Assembly (NCBI GenBank): GCA_013400155.1
Contig: VXBM01000057.1
Span: forward strand, 1,302,186-1,366,185
Direction of reading: 5' to 3'
Origin: Helopsaltes ochotensis
Taxonomy: Eukaryota > Chordata > Aves > Passeriformes > Locustellidae
Length of the DNA: 64,000 nt
A program made the translations under genes and the position numbers. The notes beneath the pieces are model-generated. The model made no database searches. It worked only from the letters and a program-made list of their open reading frames with translations, and was not told where the DNA came from. Positions 1 through 11,908 of this stretch are shown here, in pieces; the first letter of the stretch is position 1, and the number at the start of each line of letters is the position of its first letter.

Positions 1-1300
1 CCCCCCTCCCCGCCGGCGTCCTGCCCGCGCGGCTGCCGGCGGGGCACCTTGGCCCGGCCGGGCCCGGGCTGCCCCGCGGCCCAGGATTCCCCGCGGGCAG
101 AAGGCAGCGGTGTGGGTTGTGGGTTAGCAGGGGTCTCTCCAGTCGGCAGCCCCACGGGAGGCTTGTGGCTGCTGGGCGGCCCCCCGCCGTGCGCTGGGAG
201 GGCGCGGGCTGGTAACCTGAGCTGGGAGATGGGCCCAGGGTTAAAAATAATGCCGCTGAGAAGGAAGGTTTATTTTTAACTGGGGTCAGCGGTGCAGCCC
301 TCTGCACTGAGGAGCCTGTCCCGCAGTGCCAACAGCCTAGCTGCAGGAAGAGGCCGGAGCTGGGAGGGTCAAATGGATGGATGGGCGAGCCGCAGAGGCC
401 ACTGCTCTGAGAGAAGTGCACACGAGCTCTTGCTCTGCTGCAGGTACTGGCTCAATACCCCCAGCACATGTGGCACAGGCCTACTTGTGCCCATCATCCA
501 CGTTTCTGAGTGGAGTGTGGATGTAAAGTGTGTGTCCAGCAAACCTGAGAAATCTAGCCTTGAAACAAGTGGAAAGAAACTAAGAAGTTAACCACAGATG
601 TTGCAGTGTTTTCTGGTCCGTCTCTCGAAGAGTGGCCTGATTCCTCAGCATCCTTTGCCAGCTGCATCCTCTGAAAAGCCTGCTCTGCCAAAATTGCCTA
701 GCAGACCACCCAGTGCCATTCATGCTCCTGTCACCAGCAGCGGGGGTGCCCAGCAGAGGCCAGACGGACCAAACGCTCCTCCCTGCATTCCGGGGCAGCA
801 GGGGCTGCTCCAAAGAGCCCTGCTCCTGGTGCACTGTTTCCTCCCCGGCAGCCGCCCTGTTCCTTCGGGCGTCTTTCTCTCTGACATCAGCTTCCTCCCT
901 TACAATGTGTGGCGGCCAGAGCCCTTCTAGGTGAAACACCCGACAAAGAGGGCGGCTGGCGGAGGGACCCACCCACCGGCATCCCCGGTTTCCCCGTGTC
1001 AGGACCGGCTGGGTGGCTCCCTGAAATCCCAAAAGCTGTCTTTGCACTGGGGGTTGCGCAGGCGCTGCTGGCAGACGGGAGAGGAGGGAACCTCGGGGCC
1101 GCCCCGGCCTCGGCCGCTGAGCCGGGTGCCTGCGGGGTGGGAACTCCCAGCGACTGTTCCCGCCGCCGCCATCTGCTGAGGCCAGCAAGCTGGAAACCAG
1201 CTGCTTGCCCAACCCTCTCCAGCAGCCAGGCTGTTGTCATTGCTATTTGCTTTGCATCAGCTCTGTTTAGTTTGGCAGGCTGAGGGCAGCAGGTTCAATC
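1..1300. other. GC-rich, CpG-rich left edge
   Basis: The first ~230 bases and again ~940-1180 are strongly GC- and CpG-rich, unlike the AT-richer DNA further right. This may be the edge of a CpG island belonging to a gene left of the window; FOS would be expected on that side from vertebrate synteny. No exon of FOS or any other known protein was recognised, and the open frames here resemble no family known to me. Confidence 0.45.
240..280. promoter_or_regulatory. Inverted pair of MEF2-consensus A/T sites
   Basis: TTAAAAATAA at 241-250 and its exact reverse complement at 270-279 both fit the MEF2 consensus YTAWWWWTAR. With flanking bases they form a perfect 11-bp inverted repeat (240-250 and 270-280) with a 19-base spacer, set in GC-rich DNA. 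Binding is inferred from the motif only. Confidence 0.35.
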
Positions 1301-4300
1301 CGGGCGATTTTACGAGGGCTGGTTCCTGTCCCACACCCCTCGGTGGGGAACACGGCGTACGTTGAGGATACCCTCGCCCTGCAGCCCCAGGGCAGGAAAG
1401 GGTGCGGCTGAAATTAGTGTTTGCTTCTCAAGGGCAAGCCTGAAGTGCCGGTGTTTGGGAAGGTAATCAGCGGGCGTGAGAAAAGGCTTTCCGCACGGTC
1501 ACGGCAGCTCCCCGCATTCCGCGGGTACCCGGTCACCTGTCCCGGAGACCGCTGGCCGTGTGGGAAAGTGTGGGTAGCTGGTCAAAGGCAGGGATCACGC
1601 CTGGGGGCCTGGGGTTTGGGGCTGCAATGCAGAGCACGTCGAAAGTCATCTGCCAGGGCTGGAGCGATATCCCATCAGGACGCGTACCGTTCCACAGCCT
1701 TTGCCCCAGGCAGTGCCTGCTACTGACACCCGCACAGGGGGGATGCTTCTAATGCATCCAGGCGGCTGCTGCCGATGGTATGAGGGCTTCTCCTCCATGT
1801 TTCATGGAGATTTGTTTACATGAGAGAATGTTTACATGAGAAAGGAAAAATATCAAAAAATATCACTAATTACTCCAACTATTCTGCCCCCCTTGTCCCA
1901 AAACAGGCTGTCTGCCCTCTGGCCCCATCCCAGGGCACAGGCAACAGTGCTGCTAGCACAGGCACTTACAGCTCCTGGGCTGCAGGGAGCCACAGAGACC
2001 AATTAGCCCAGTGTCCTCCTCATTTGTTCATGCCTCATCTCAACTGGATATTTTCAGTGCCCTATCCTGTCAGCCAGGGCTGCCACTGCGTTGCCACCCT
2101 GTCTGCTATGGGACCTCACCGGCAGGAAGGGAGGGAGCAGTGGGGCAGAGGACAGGGCAGGAAGAGCAGAGCAGAGGACAGAGTTCAACATCCAGAAGTG
2201 CATCTGCCCAACCCTGCCCCTGCTGCTCCATCCCAATTCTGTCCTGCCCTGTGTCACACAGGCCTGGCTGAGTGATGCTGTGGGACAAGAGCAAGCAGCT
2301 GGACACCTGAGATGTGAGAGGGGTGGCAATGTAGCCCTGTGATGCTCCTAATCCCCTCCTCCTTAAATCACGTATTTCACATCTTGCACTAGACATAGGA
2401 GCATGTAGACATATGGCAAGCCAGTTCAGAGAGCTGACCTGGATGGAAACAGAACATTATTTTTCAGCGGGTTTTATTTTAGGAGGTCAGCTCAGGCCAC
2501 TTGCTGCTCAGGCTTGCTATGGGCTGAACTGCCAGGGTACTCTCCCCAGTGGGGGACCCCATTCCCAACCCCTTGCGAGGTCAAGTTCTCAGATGTAGGG
2601 TGGGGAGTTGCCCTCTTGTGCTATCCCAGGAGAAAACCCTTTGCTGTCTTTTGTCAATCTGTTCTCTGCCATTTTATCCTGGTGAACTGATTGAGAACAG
2701 AGTCAGGAGTCAACCAGTGCATGGAGAAGGCTAGGTCCCATGCCAGAAGGAGTGGGAAAAGCCAGCCTACGGCAGCTCAGCTTGCATTGCTGCAGAGCTG
2801 CAACTTGAATGGATGGGCACTTGCCTGTGCTGGCACGACACAGGGTGTGGTGCTGGCAGCTACCCAACTCTGTATCAGCTGATTCAAATCTGGGAGACAC
2901 GGCCAGCGGGGTTGCACAGTGCTGCTCAGGAGCCTTGCAGTGAGCTTGCTGGAAGTTGGAACTCCACAAAGACAAAAGATGATGGCTCCTCTGCCAGAAT
3001 AGCTCCTGGATCTGGTTTGCCAGGCAGTTGTGTATAGTGTTGCACTGGCACAACAGGGAGGATCTGAGCAAGCTCTGTGGAGCTGGTATTGCTTACACCA
3101 CTTCAAACAGCCTCAGCACCAAAAAAGTATAAACATGGCCACAGAGGCAACTTCAAGCTAACAGGGCTCCAGTTATCAGCAGAGTCTCTTAAGTACAAGC
3201 CTGGGACACATTGTTACTGAATTGCTGCACTAGGAAAGGAGAGCTGGAGCTGAGCTCCTGCAGGAGGGCTTGTCCTTTCACACAATATTTGAATATATTT
3301 GCACTTCTCTGCAGAAGTGAGAGGAGGCTGGTTGGCTGCTTTCCCATTCCAGTATATTCCAAGTCTATAACATTTTCACTCCCTGAAGTATTTTAGTTTC
3401 TTCATGCATTTCTTGTTTGCTCTGGTGCCAGTTCTGGCAGGTTTAGTGACCTTTGCCCCCGGGCAGCATTCCACATCATTATTGGAGGGGGCTGCATTGC
3501 TGCATTACTGTGCAATAGCATTACTCCTCTCCTGTGTCCACACCCCATCTGTAGGGGCTTATAGAGCTGCTGCACTCTCCACACAAATACTGTCCCTCCA
3601 CACACACTCGCATAATCTTTGGGATGCTCCCCCATATCCTACACTCCTCCTCTCGGCTCTGATTATCCTCTCCCTCCCTAGCAAGAAGGAGCACTCTGGA
3701 GTGAACTACTCACTGCGATCGTGACTGTTGTGAAACAGTTTATCTTCCTACGGGAGCGGCAGCCTTGCCTGTCAGCCTGTGCCTGGCGCTCACAACGCCT
3801 CCAGCACTCACAACCCCGCTTCCTTCTTCCTGACGTGCACATATGCACGCTCCTGCACGCACACCCGGCCCTCCTCCGGCATGCCTTTTGCGCCCGCCGC
3901 TTTCTCCGGGGATTGTGCCAGCAAAGGGGATGCGGTGGTGTGCTGAGGGGGCTGGGGTTCCTGGCGCCGGTGGGGGATGCATGAGGAAGACAGATATGGG
4001 TCCTGTTGGGTACACCCCAAGGATGTAGTTATCCCACCCCAGGCAGTTGCAGATTGGGTGAGTGGGTGGTGGTTGCACGTGGACCACAGCCCCCTTGTCC
4101 TGCGGGTTATCCCTCACCCTGCAGTGCCTCCTCGGGAGCAGCCAGACAGAAGGTATGGGCATTCAGGCAGGCACATGCCCGGAGGGGGAGGGAGTCGGAT
4201 GCCTTGGCCACCGCAGAGGCTCGGCGGTGTTCCCAGGAGGTGACTCTTTAGGAAGTGGGTGCGTCCTGCCGGTGCCCCGGCGGGAGGCCCAGCGGGAACT

Positions 4301-5400
4301 GCGTGGGAGCGAGGAGAGCCACGGAGCAGGCTGGGTCCTAACCTGACCCCTGGTCATTAGGGAGAAGGCGGCTTTCACATGAGTCAGCAGGAGAACTGAG
4401 CACAGGGTAAGCAGTACCCAGAGACTGGAGAAGCAGGGAGGTGCCAATCAACATCGTGACATGTCCTAATTACTTTAGCTTGTGCTATTAAATTTGCTTG
4501 CTTGTACAAGAAACAAAAGCAAGAGGCATTCCCCAAAACTCCCTCCAGGCAGTGGGCTCTAGCACCTTACCCAGATGTTGGCAGACTCTTTCCATGTGAG
4601 ACACAGAAAGGAGTCCTGGTCATGCCGCCTCTTGCCAAAAATGCCCAAGCTGGCAAGCCCAAAGCTTGCTGCCCTGCCTCTCTAGCCTGGGACCAAGCAC
4701 CGGAGCATCGCTGACGAATATACCACTCGTGAGGGCCAGGCGTGGCGGAGCCACAGCCCACATGGGCGAGAAGCCCTGCGTAATGCCTCCGCTCCCTGTA
4801 GTTGGGAAATGGCCATTGCGCGGAGGCTGGGCGCTGCGGTCAGCCAGCACGGGACAGGATCCCCACCGGCTGCTTACCACGTAGTGCCTTACGTGCGGGA
4901 GGTCAGCGCAGGGAGCGGCCCCTGGCGTGGCACAGTGGCTGTATCCCAGAGTACCCAGAACCACAGGTAGCCAGAGTCCCAGGAACCTCAGGCAGCTAGG
5001 GCAAGAGCCCCCAACATCTCCTGCATCCACTGGCAGCAAACTGCCCAGCACCCAGTGCCAGTGCTTGCTTGCTCTGCTAGGCAACTCTCTGGCCCCGGGG
5101 GCCTCCTGCACACCCGCACAGGTCCCACCGGGAGAGCAGCCTCTTCCTGCTGTGGCTGCTGCTGCTGCTGCCACCTAATGGAGCCGCTCCTCTTGCCCGG
5201 GTGAGATGAGAGCGGCAGTGCTCGGCGGCAGCCGGCCAGAGCTTGCACACCCCGGGCAGCCCGCTGCCCGCTTGTGCCCGTGCCCGCTGTGCTGCTGGGG
5301 GAGCGTGATGTGCTGGCTCTGGAACGAGTGAAACCCCAGAGTGTATGTCACACCGCACGGCGAGGAGCAGAGCCGGTCTCTCCCTCTAAATGGGCACCCT
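1301..5400. other. Intergenic DNA, no gene recognised
   Basis: Single-copy-looking sequence with only short, non-conserved open frames on both strands. A TGAGTCAGCA motif at 4380-4389 fits the NF-E2/MARE (AP-1-like) consensus. A short CTG/TGC run lies near 5152-5172. No splice-compatible conserved protein segment was recognised. Confidence 0.5.
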
Positions 5401-5438
5401 GAACCTCGTTGGCACACTGTCCGTACACGCACACACGG

Positions 5439-5633
5439 GGCACACCGGGCACACACACACAGCACACCAGGCACACAGCACACTGCACACCGGGCACACC
5501 GGGCACACACACAGAGCAAGCACACCAGGCACACGCAGCACACCAGGCACACAGGGCACACAGGGCACACAGGGCACACAGGGCACACACTGCACACCGG
5601 GCACACCGGGCACACACACGGCACACCGGGCCC
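5439..5633. repeat. Minisatellite, 9-bp unit GGCACACMG
   Basis: About 20 imperfect copies of a 9-base unit (GGCACACAG / GGCACACCG) mixed with CA dinucleotide runs. The most regular stretch is at 5548-5590. The array makes long Cys/Val/Pro-rich frames on the minus strand and His/Arg/Ala/Thr-rich frames on the plus strand, which are repeat artefacts. Strand asymmetry is strong: one strand is almost free of T. Confidence 0.9.
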
Positions 5634-6424
5634 ACCTAGCCGCACGGAGCTCTCGGCTGCCGGCAGCCAGCGTCCCAGCCTCTGGGTTGTAGCAGCTGAA
5701 AGCAAAGCAGCTCCCAAGCGACGTGGGTCATGGCAAGATGCTTTATATAACCCACCGCCACAGAGAAAACCAAAATAGCTGCCTCCCTGCTGCTCAGTTC
5801 GTCTCTTCCATCAAACACGGATAAAATTAGAGCAGGCCGTGACGTGCACCTACGTCTGCGCAGGGACTCCAGGGAGACGGAGGGAGCCGGCTCAGGGCTC
5901 TGCCATTAGTGGCACAGCCTGCCAGAGCTTTCAAGTAAGATCTGTCAGCAAGGCTGGTGTGTGGCCGCAGGGGATAGATGTGTGGAAGAGGAGGCGGCAG
6001 GGGGGAGCACGGCTGCCGAAGGCTCACGGGGACGGCTCCATGCTTCCTCGCTGCCTTTTGGGAATGCAGGCTGCGTGCTCACACAAGCTGGGCTTCAGCG
6101 CTCTGCTGACCCTTGCTTTTCCAGCATGGACACCACTGTGGGCGGAGCAGGGCTTCTCTCAAGACTCTGGATTCACAGTGTCTGAGACCAGACTCCCGAG
6201 CAGAGAAGTACTGGAATAGGAATACTTCTGTCAGAGCTTTCTAGCAAACTTGCTTCTGTGGGCTGGAACCCAGAGCTGCTGCTGTCCCCTGGGAGGTGAC
6301 CTGCAGAGCTGGCCAGCTCCCCTTATTTGCTGACTTGCAACCTGGTAGAGCCACAGGCTGTGTAGTACTGAAAGGAGGTGAAAATCTGACTCAGAAAACA
6401 CTGTGTGGAGACTCAGACCCTTTT

Positions 6425-6463
6425 AAGAAGAAGAAGAAGAAGAAGAAGGAAAAAAAAAAAAAA
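6425..6463 (+). repeat. (AAG)n microsatellite plus poly-A
   Basis: Eight AAG units from 6425 to about 6449 run directly into a 14-base A tract. Confidence 0.95.
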
Positions 6464-6969
6464 GCCGGGAGAAAACCCTAGAAAGAGGCTGGGAAACAGT
6501 CACTCACACTCCTGTATAGACACATAGATTAGGTCTGAGACTTTCCCTGCTGACAATGAGAAATTTCAATTGTTCAAAGCTCCTCATTACTAGGTAAAAG
6601 TAATAGTGTCATTGTCCAAAGCACCCACAGATGAAGGTATCTAACTTCTCTTTTGGATATGTTTGCTTTGATATTTTTTTCCTGGTTTACTAGTCTGAAC
6701 AGAGGAGAGGAGTCAGGAATGTGGTAATCTGTTATTCCATGACATTGCTCTGCTCTGTGACTTTGGGCACAACTTTCCCCAATGTCTGTGTGTCTGTATA
6801 GGCATTTTGGTGTCCCATCTTGAATTATGGGGCTAATTTTCTCCATCCTCATTCAGCTGACAGGTTGAAGACTTGTGAAGAGGAGCAAGTTAGTATAATG
6901 TCAAGCACTAAAGATGACAAGAACCCTGGAGAAAATTGCTCTGTTTTTCCTTATTTATGGAAAAACAAT

Positions 6970-6973
<4 letters not shown>

Positions 6974-7012
<39 letters not shown>
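6974..7012 (+). repeat. Poly-A tract of 39 bases
   Basis: An uninterrupted run of A follows AATAATT. It could be a retroposon tail or plain slippage. No flanking target-site duplication was found by eye, and the exact length is unreliable in an assembly. Confidence 0.95.
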
Positions 7013-7014
<2 letters not shown>

Positions 7015-7201
7015 ACGAAACGTTTAAAACTGGTTTCCTATCCTGAGGAGCATGCTCACTTGTGAAGGCAATATATGGTGTGTCCCCTGGAGCTCTGCCA
7101 CCTTCTCGCTCCACCTATGTCATATGACAGTGCTGAATACATCTCTTTTGGAGAGGTGGCTCAGATCCCAGACACATCCTGGAGACAGGAATCACTGATA
7201 G

Positions 7202-7218
7202 ATATATATATATATATA
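7202..7218. repeat. (TA)n microsatellite
   Basis: A short alternating AT/TA run follows GATAGATA. Confidence 0.9.
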
Positions 7219-7665
7219 GCAGCATGGCAAGAGGTGAGTAAGGCAGGCACAGGAGCAGTTCCTCATGCTGGGCTCAAAAAAACCAAACTCCAAACAACTC
7301 AGAACAAATGAAGTCTGTTCATCTTCCCCATGAGTTTCTGGAGGTGAAAGCTCAACAGGAGCAAAGTGGCTGGATGAGAGGAGGAATATCTGTGTCACAT
7401 GGCAAGGTCCCTCCTCACTCAGTCCTGCCCTCAGCCTGGCAAAGCTAACTGGAAGTTGCTTGCATATCCTTGGGGACATTGTTTGCTGAATATCCATTGA
7501 TTACTGTTGTCTCACTGGTTTCTGAGGAATTGCCCTGCTGCAATCCAAATGTCAACCATACAGTGCAGAACACTTGGTGTGTCCCCTGTGTCTTCTGTTA
7601 CCTTCTTCTCCTTTGGCCCATGACAATTCCATGGGATATGGAGTGGCTGGAGTGGCACTGACTGG

Positions 7666-8478
7666 TGTTGTGTATTGAGTGAGACAGTTCAGAAAGTGTG
7701 TTTGGGAATCAAAGGACGGTGTTATAAATATTGCAGTAATTTGTGTTTTATATTAGATATAGGTATCTTAGTAGACCGGGTTTATAAGATTTTACAAAAT
7801 ATATTCTTGTTACAAGGGGGGGAAGGTAAACAGGGAATTGTTAACAAAAACTGCTCCTACAAGTTACTGGAGGCTATTAGCATTCGGACAATAGAGAACA
7901 CAAGGACAATGCCAGGAGGAGGAGAACGGTCATCAGAGCAAGAGTTAGCTGGCCAGCAAGCTAACAAGAAACCATCACCGGAGGAGATAAGAACGATTAT
8001 CGCCAGTGGGTGGGTGAACGAAATTCCAACGGAAGAAAAACTTGCACCAGAGGCACCAGAGGATTCATTCATTTGAATGAATCATTTGTCCAGACCCAGC
8101 TAACCCAGTTAACATGGAGAAAGAATACAACTTGGACAAAAGGGCTCATATACTCCATTTACTCGTTTATCCAGACCTGCATTAACGTGAGGAAGAAAAA
8201 CAGCATGAAAGGGAATAAAAGAAATGTTTAAGAAATACGAGGCCTGGGGCAGAATTTTCTGTATAAAAGCAAGCCAGGAATGAGAGACAGTGGGGAGTTC
8301 CAGGAGGTTACTCTGTGCGTCAGTGTAAGAGCTGGAACTTCTCCCGGCTCCTGATCCTGGGCGCGGAGCTGTATTTGATGGTGGCTTTTTCTCATAACCC
8401 AAAATTCTGATTATCGAAATTCCAATAAATTTATTTGTTTTATTAGTCTGGTTATTGGCAATTTCATTTATAACAACA
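7666..8478 (+). mobile_element. Probable solo LTR of an avian endogenous retrovirus
   Basis: The segment starts TGTTGTG and can end in AACAACA (TG..CA). It has LTR-like order: an A/G-rich U3, a TATAAAA box near 8262-8268, a GC-richer R-like stretch, and an AATAAA signal near 8424-8429 followed by a T-rich U5-like end. No gag, pol or env reading frame and no second LTR lies nearby, so it would be a solo LTR. Ends are approximate because no convincing target-site duplication was seen. The family assignment (ERVL-like or other) is not made. A 133-codon open frame (7675-8076) lies in the U3-like part; it is probably incidental. Confidence 0.6.
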
Positions 8479-10969
8479 GTACAGCAAAATCCAGCTTCCC
8501 TGGGTTGGTACCAAGGTCTATGTGACTGCCCGATCACAAACTCCTCAATGCACAACTCGGTGCAGCCTCATGCCCCTGCGATGCTAATCCCAGCAGGTCC
8601 TGCCCAGTGCTGCCCATGACAATGACCCCACACACAGGCAGAGTTCCTGGTGCTTCCTGCCACTAGGCAGGGGGCATTCATCTTTTGGATATCCAGGTTC
8701 TTTCATTCCACTGAAATTGCTAGTTTATTTGTAGAAGAAGGCCTCCGTGAGAGCAGAGAAGACAGAAGTGGAAAGGGCCAGCAAGAATGGGACAGACCAG
8801 GAGGGGCCACGAAACATGTCCTTTCCCAAGAAGCCACAAGTATTTTTGTGTTTCCACTGCACTCACACCTTGCCTGTGCCTTCTCCTATAAATCATCTCT
8901 TAAGGATTGGAAGATGTAACACAGGTACATGAAATATCAGGGTATATTTGTTGCAGGAAAGGGCAGGAGAGCATTGTGATACTGTCTGGGATTTCCCTGA
9001 GGCTGTTGGAGGACTGGTTTTACTAGTGAGATCTCTCCTGGGATGAGATGAATGGGAAGCAGGATTAATTTGCAATCCTTCTTACGTCAACACTTGACAG
9101 AAGACTTAATGACTGGGATTTCCCTCTGATTATCCTGGGGGAAATGGAGATCATTCTATGAGCTCAAGCCTAGTGTCAGGCAAAGAGCCATTCTCAGGCT
9201 GTTTGAGTCTCTTTAGATGTCAGGAATAAAAATTGTTTCCTGTGAGCAGCAGCAATGAGTGTCTTGCCACAACTGTGGTCTGAAAAGGATACTTACAACG
9301 GGAGCATCTTTTTCCTCAAACCCTCAGCATATTCCTCTTTCATAACTGTTCTCTAGCTCAAAATAACCTGTCCTGGCAGCTGGTGTTACTTGCATAAAGA
9401 GGAAGCTGAGGTTCTCAATGAGGTCAAAGGGAAGAGCACCCTGTCTAGACCAACATCCCTGGGGATTTCAGCCCCTGCCTCCTGGAAAACCCCCTGGTCC
9501 AGAATTGCCCTGATGAGTCAGAGCCACTTGCACAAAGCCAGCACTGAGACAAACTCCAGAGCTATCCCATCACTCTAGTACCTCTGGGGAAGGCTTCTGC
9601 AGGGCAAAGGAAATTTCCACTTTTCTCTTACCACTTGATCCTCATCAGTCTTCATAGCCATGCTTCGAGATGGATGAGAACCAGTGATTACACATCCTAT
9701 CCATCTTCACCATGTGTTTTTCCATTTCCCTCCAGCTAGAATGTGTTCCTTGTGCAGCTCTCCAAAAGGCCTGTCTGCTGATACTCTCCATATCAGACAT
9801 TGCAATGGCCAGCCAGGTCTTTGGTGCTCACTGAGATAGCTCACTGGCAAGGCCTGCATTGTCCACTGGCCTTGGGTGTGATGCTTAGGAATGACTTAGT
9901 GACTTGTTGCCTATGGCCAACAGTAGGAAAGCAGTATCTCCAAAGTACCTCTTCCCTGGGTTTTGGGGTACCTCCTGCACCCCACCCAGCCTCATTTTGC
10001 CTTTGCAGAAGGAACTCCTCAATGCAGAAGTTGCCCATCTGCACCTAGTGGCCATGGAGGCTGTGGTTTGGATGAGCCATCCTGCCCCCAGAAATCTTGC
10101 TGTAGAGTAGTTATTAATATTCCTATTGCCCACGTGCCATGCTGACTAGCTTCCAGAGATAAGTGCTCTGCTCATGTGCCTGTGGAGAGAGGGGACTTCC
10201 CAGGCCTAATTCAATGCTTCCCATTCCTGCTTTCTTACACACCAATCTCTGCCGAGGCTATGAATATGTCCTGCTGAATCAGTGTTCATCCAGCCAACTT
10301 CCCTTTTTCACAAGGGGAAATATTTATAATCTAACAGTCAAGCCACCACGCAGTGCAGCTGGTGGAAGACATCCAATAAACATCCCATCTAGCTGCTGTC
10401 TTTGCTGCCAAGCCTCCTCCCGAGAACTGGTGACTTGAGCAGCATTCAGCTGCACTGTTGTTGATATACAAGAGCTAATATTCATTATACCATTTGTTAG
10501 ATGCTGGTCATTCTGACAAGTTGCAGAAAGGAATGTTATTCATGTTAATCTTCAAATAATCAGCAAGGTTGTTCTGAGTTGAAAAAAATATGTCAATCTG
10601 GAAGAATTTATTAAGTGTTCTGTTCAGTGGGGAAATGGGCTTGGTATTCCCCATTAAATCTAGCATGAAGATATCTTTGAAATAGATAGCATTGCTGGGC
10701 ATAGATGTCCTCTTTTATTCTTACTGGGTGATATGAGGATAATATGATTCAGAAATCATGGCTCCATAGCTACAGCTGAGATTAGTTTTGTGTTTCAAAT
10801 TAGAAATTTGAGCTCTCTATTGTCTTGGTCTTTTGTCTCCTGTGTTCTTGCACTTACTCTCAATGTATAAGAAGGAAATATCTAAGAACAGACAGATAAA
10901 AATGCTAAATACCTGAAAAGTTAAAAATAATTAAATTTAGGCCTTGAAGAAATACAGCCTCTAGTAACA

Positions 10970-10985
10970 AAACGTTGCAACGTTT
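10970..10985. repeat. 16-bp perfect palindrome with two AACGTT
   Basis: AAACGTTGCAACGTTT reads the same on both strands. It contains two AACGTT elements flanking TTGCAA, a C/EBP-like core. Confidence 0.8.
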
Positions 10986-11817
10986 AATCATCACTGTTGT
11001 AGAATAATAAAGACTTCAGGCTTCCTACACAATAAAAGCTTCTTGCTGTGATGTGCAAAGCCTCTATACGAGCATGTTTACTTTTTTAATTCCTGAGTAT
11101 TTTTCACATTACTTTTGACATGTGAAAGTCTCTCTGGATGGTTACATTAAGAATTCGGTTCAGAATTTTTCTTTTAAAAATGCCACTGAAGTCACAGCTT
11201 GTCTTAACTGGCAATCGTTTGGAAGCGTTGCCCTTAGACATAGTGATATTCAAGCCTTTCCTGCTACCTACCCTGGTACTTTTCCTCATCTATTTCCCTC
11301 AGTTGCTGTCTCCTCGAAGCTTAGACAGCCCCCTTCCTTGGGAGCAAGATTGACTATGTTCCCATCAGGTACAACTGGAGGACAGGTCCTGTGACAGGCT
11401 TGTAGTTACCAAAATCTGAAACTGATTTTAAGGAAATGCCTTTACAGGCGTTGGAGAGCAGTTCTGGAAAGCATCTGATTAAAAAGAGTTCAGCAATATT
11501 AAAAAGCATTGAAATGTGTATGTCTGGCAGAAAGAGCTAGATTTTTAAAAGTGAGTGTATATTTTAAAAAGGACCGTGTGCCTTCTTCTGAGGGCCTCTG
11601 GTTAGGGTCTAACTCAGTTGTTTGATAGTGGAGTAAATAAGTCCTGTCTTTCTGCTGTGGATTTCTCTATTGTCCTATGCCATGTCCATCTCTAGCCTCT
11701 ATCAGAGAGAGAGCAGTGGAGGAGCTGGTCTGAGTGGTCTGGAAGCTGGCCTGGGGGTCCCCATCAGGAGGCAGAGATGAGGTGAATGAGGACTCGAGCT
11801 GAGCTGCAGGGAGGTGG

Positions 11818-11908
11818 ACCTAGCCAATCACCTCTTATTTAAGATGCTGTACACTGGCAAGGACACAGCTCAGTCAGACTTCTTCTGAGCATCAATACAC
11901 AAGGTAAC
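11818..11908 (+). promoter_or_regulatory. Candidate promoter and splice donor (weak)
   Basis: CCAAT at 11824-11828 and a TATA-like TATTTAAG at 11836-11843 are followed about 60 bases later by AAG|GTAACT (GT at 11904), a plausible splice donor. This would suit a short non-coding first exon. The CCAAT-to-TATA spacing is unusually short, and no downstream exon was recognised. Confidence 0.2.

Larger units (their letters stand above)
5634..7665. other. Intergenic DNA with simple repeats
   Basis: No gene recognised. It contains an (AAG)n tract, a long poly-A tract and a TA dinucleotide run, listed separately. Confidence 0.5.

Noticed and set aside
580..1212. 210-codon minus-strand open frame in the GC-rich left edge
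   Set aside because: GC-rich DNA yields long chance frames. The composition is low-complexity Pro/Arg/Gly with no domain, and there is no support from splice sites or homology I recognise.
1..1300. FOS gene or its serum response element
   Set aside because: Expected near TMED10 from synteny, but no FOS basic-zipper codons and no CCATATTAGG-type element were found in the window.
5439..5633. Possible CRISPR-like array
   Set aside because: Units are 9 bp, contiguous and without unique spacers, in a vertebrate genome; it is a minisatellite.
5175..5717. Cys-rich 180-codon minus-strand frame resembling a repeat protein
   Set aside because: It is the translation of the 9-bp minisatellite, where multiples of three keep all frames open.
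6974..7012. Poly-A tract as the tail of a processed pseudogene
   Set aside because: Upstream sequence shows no recognisable coding region, and no flanking duplication was found.
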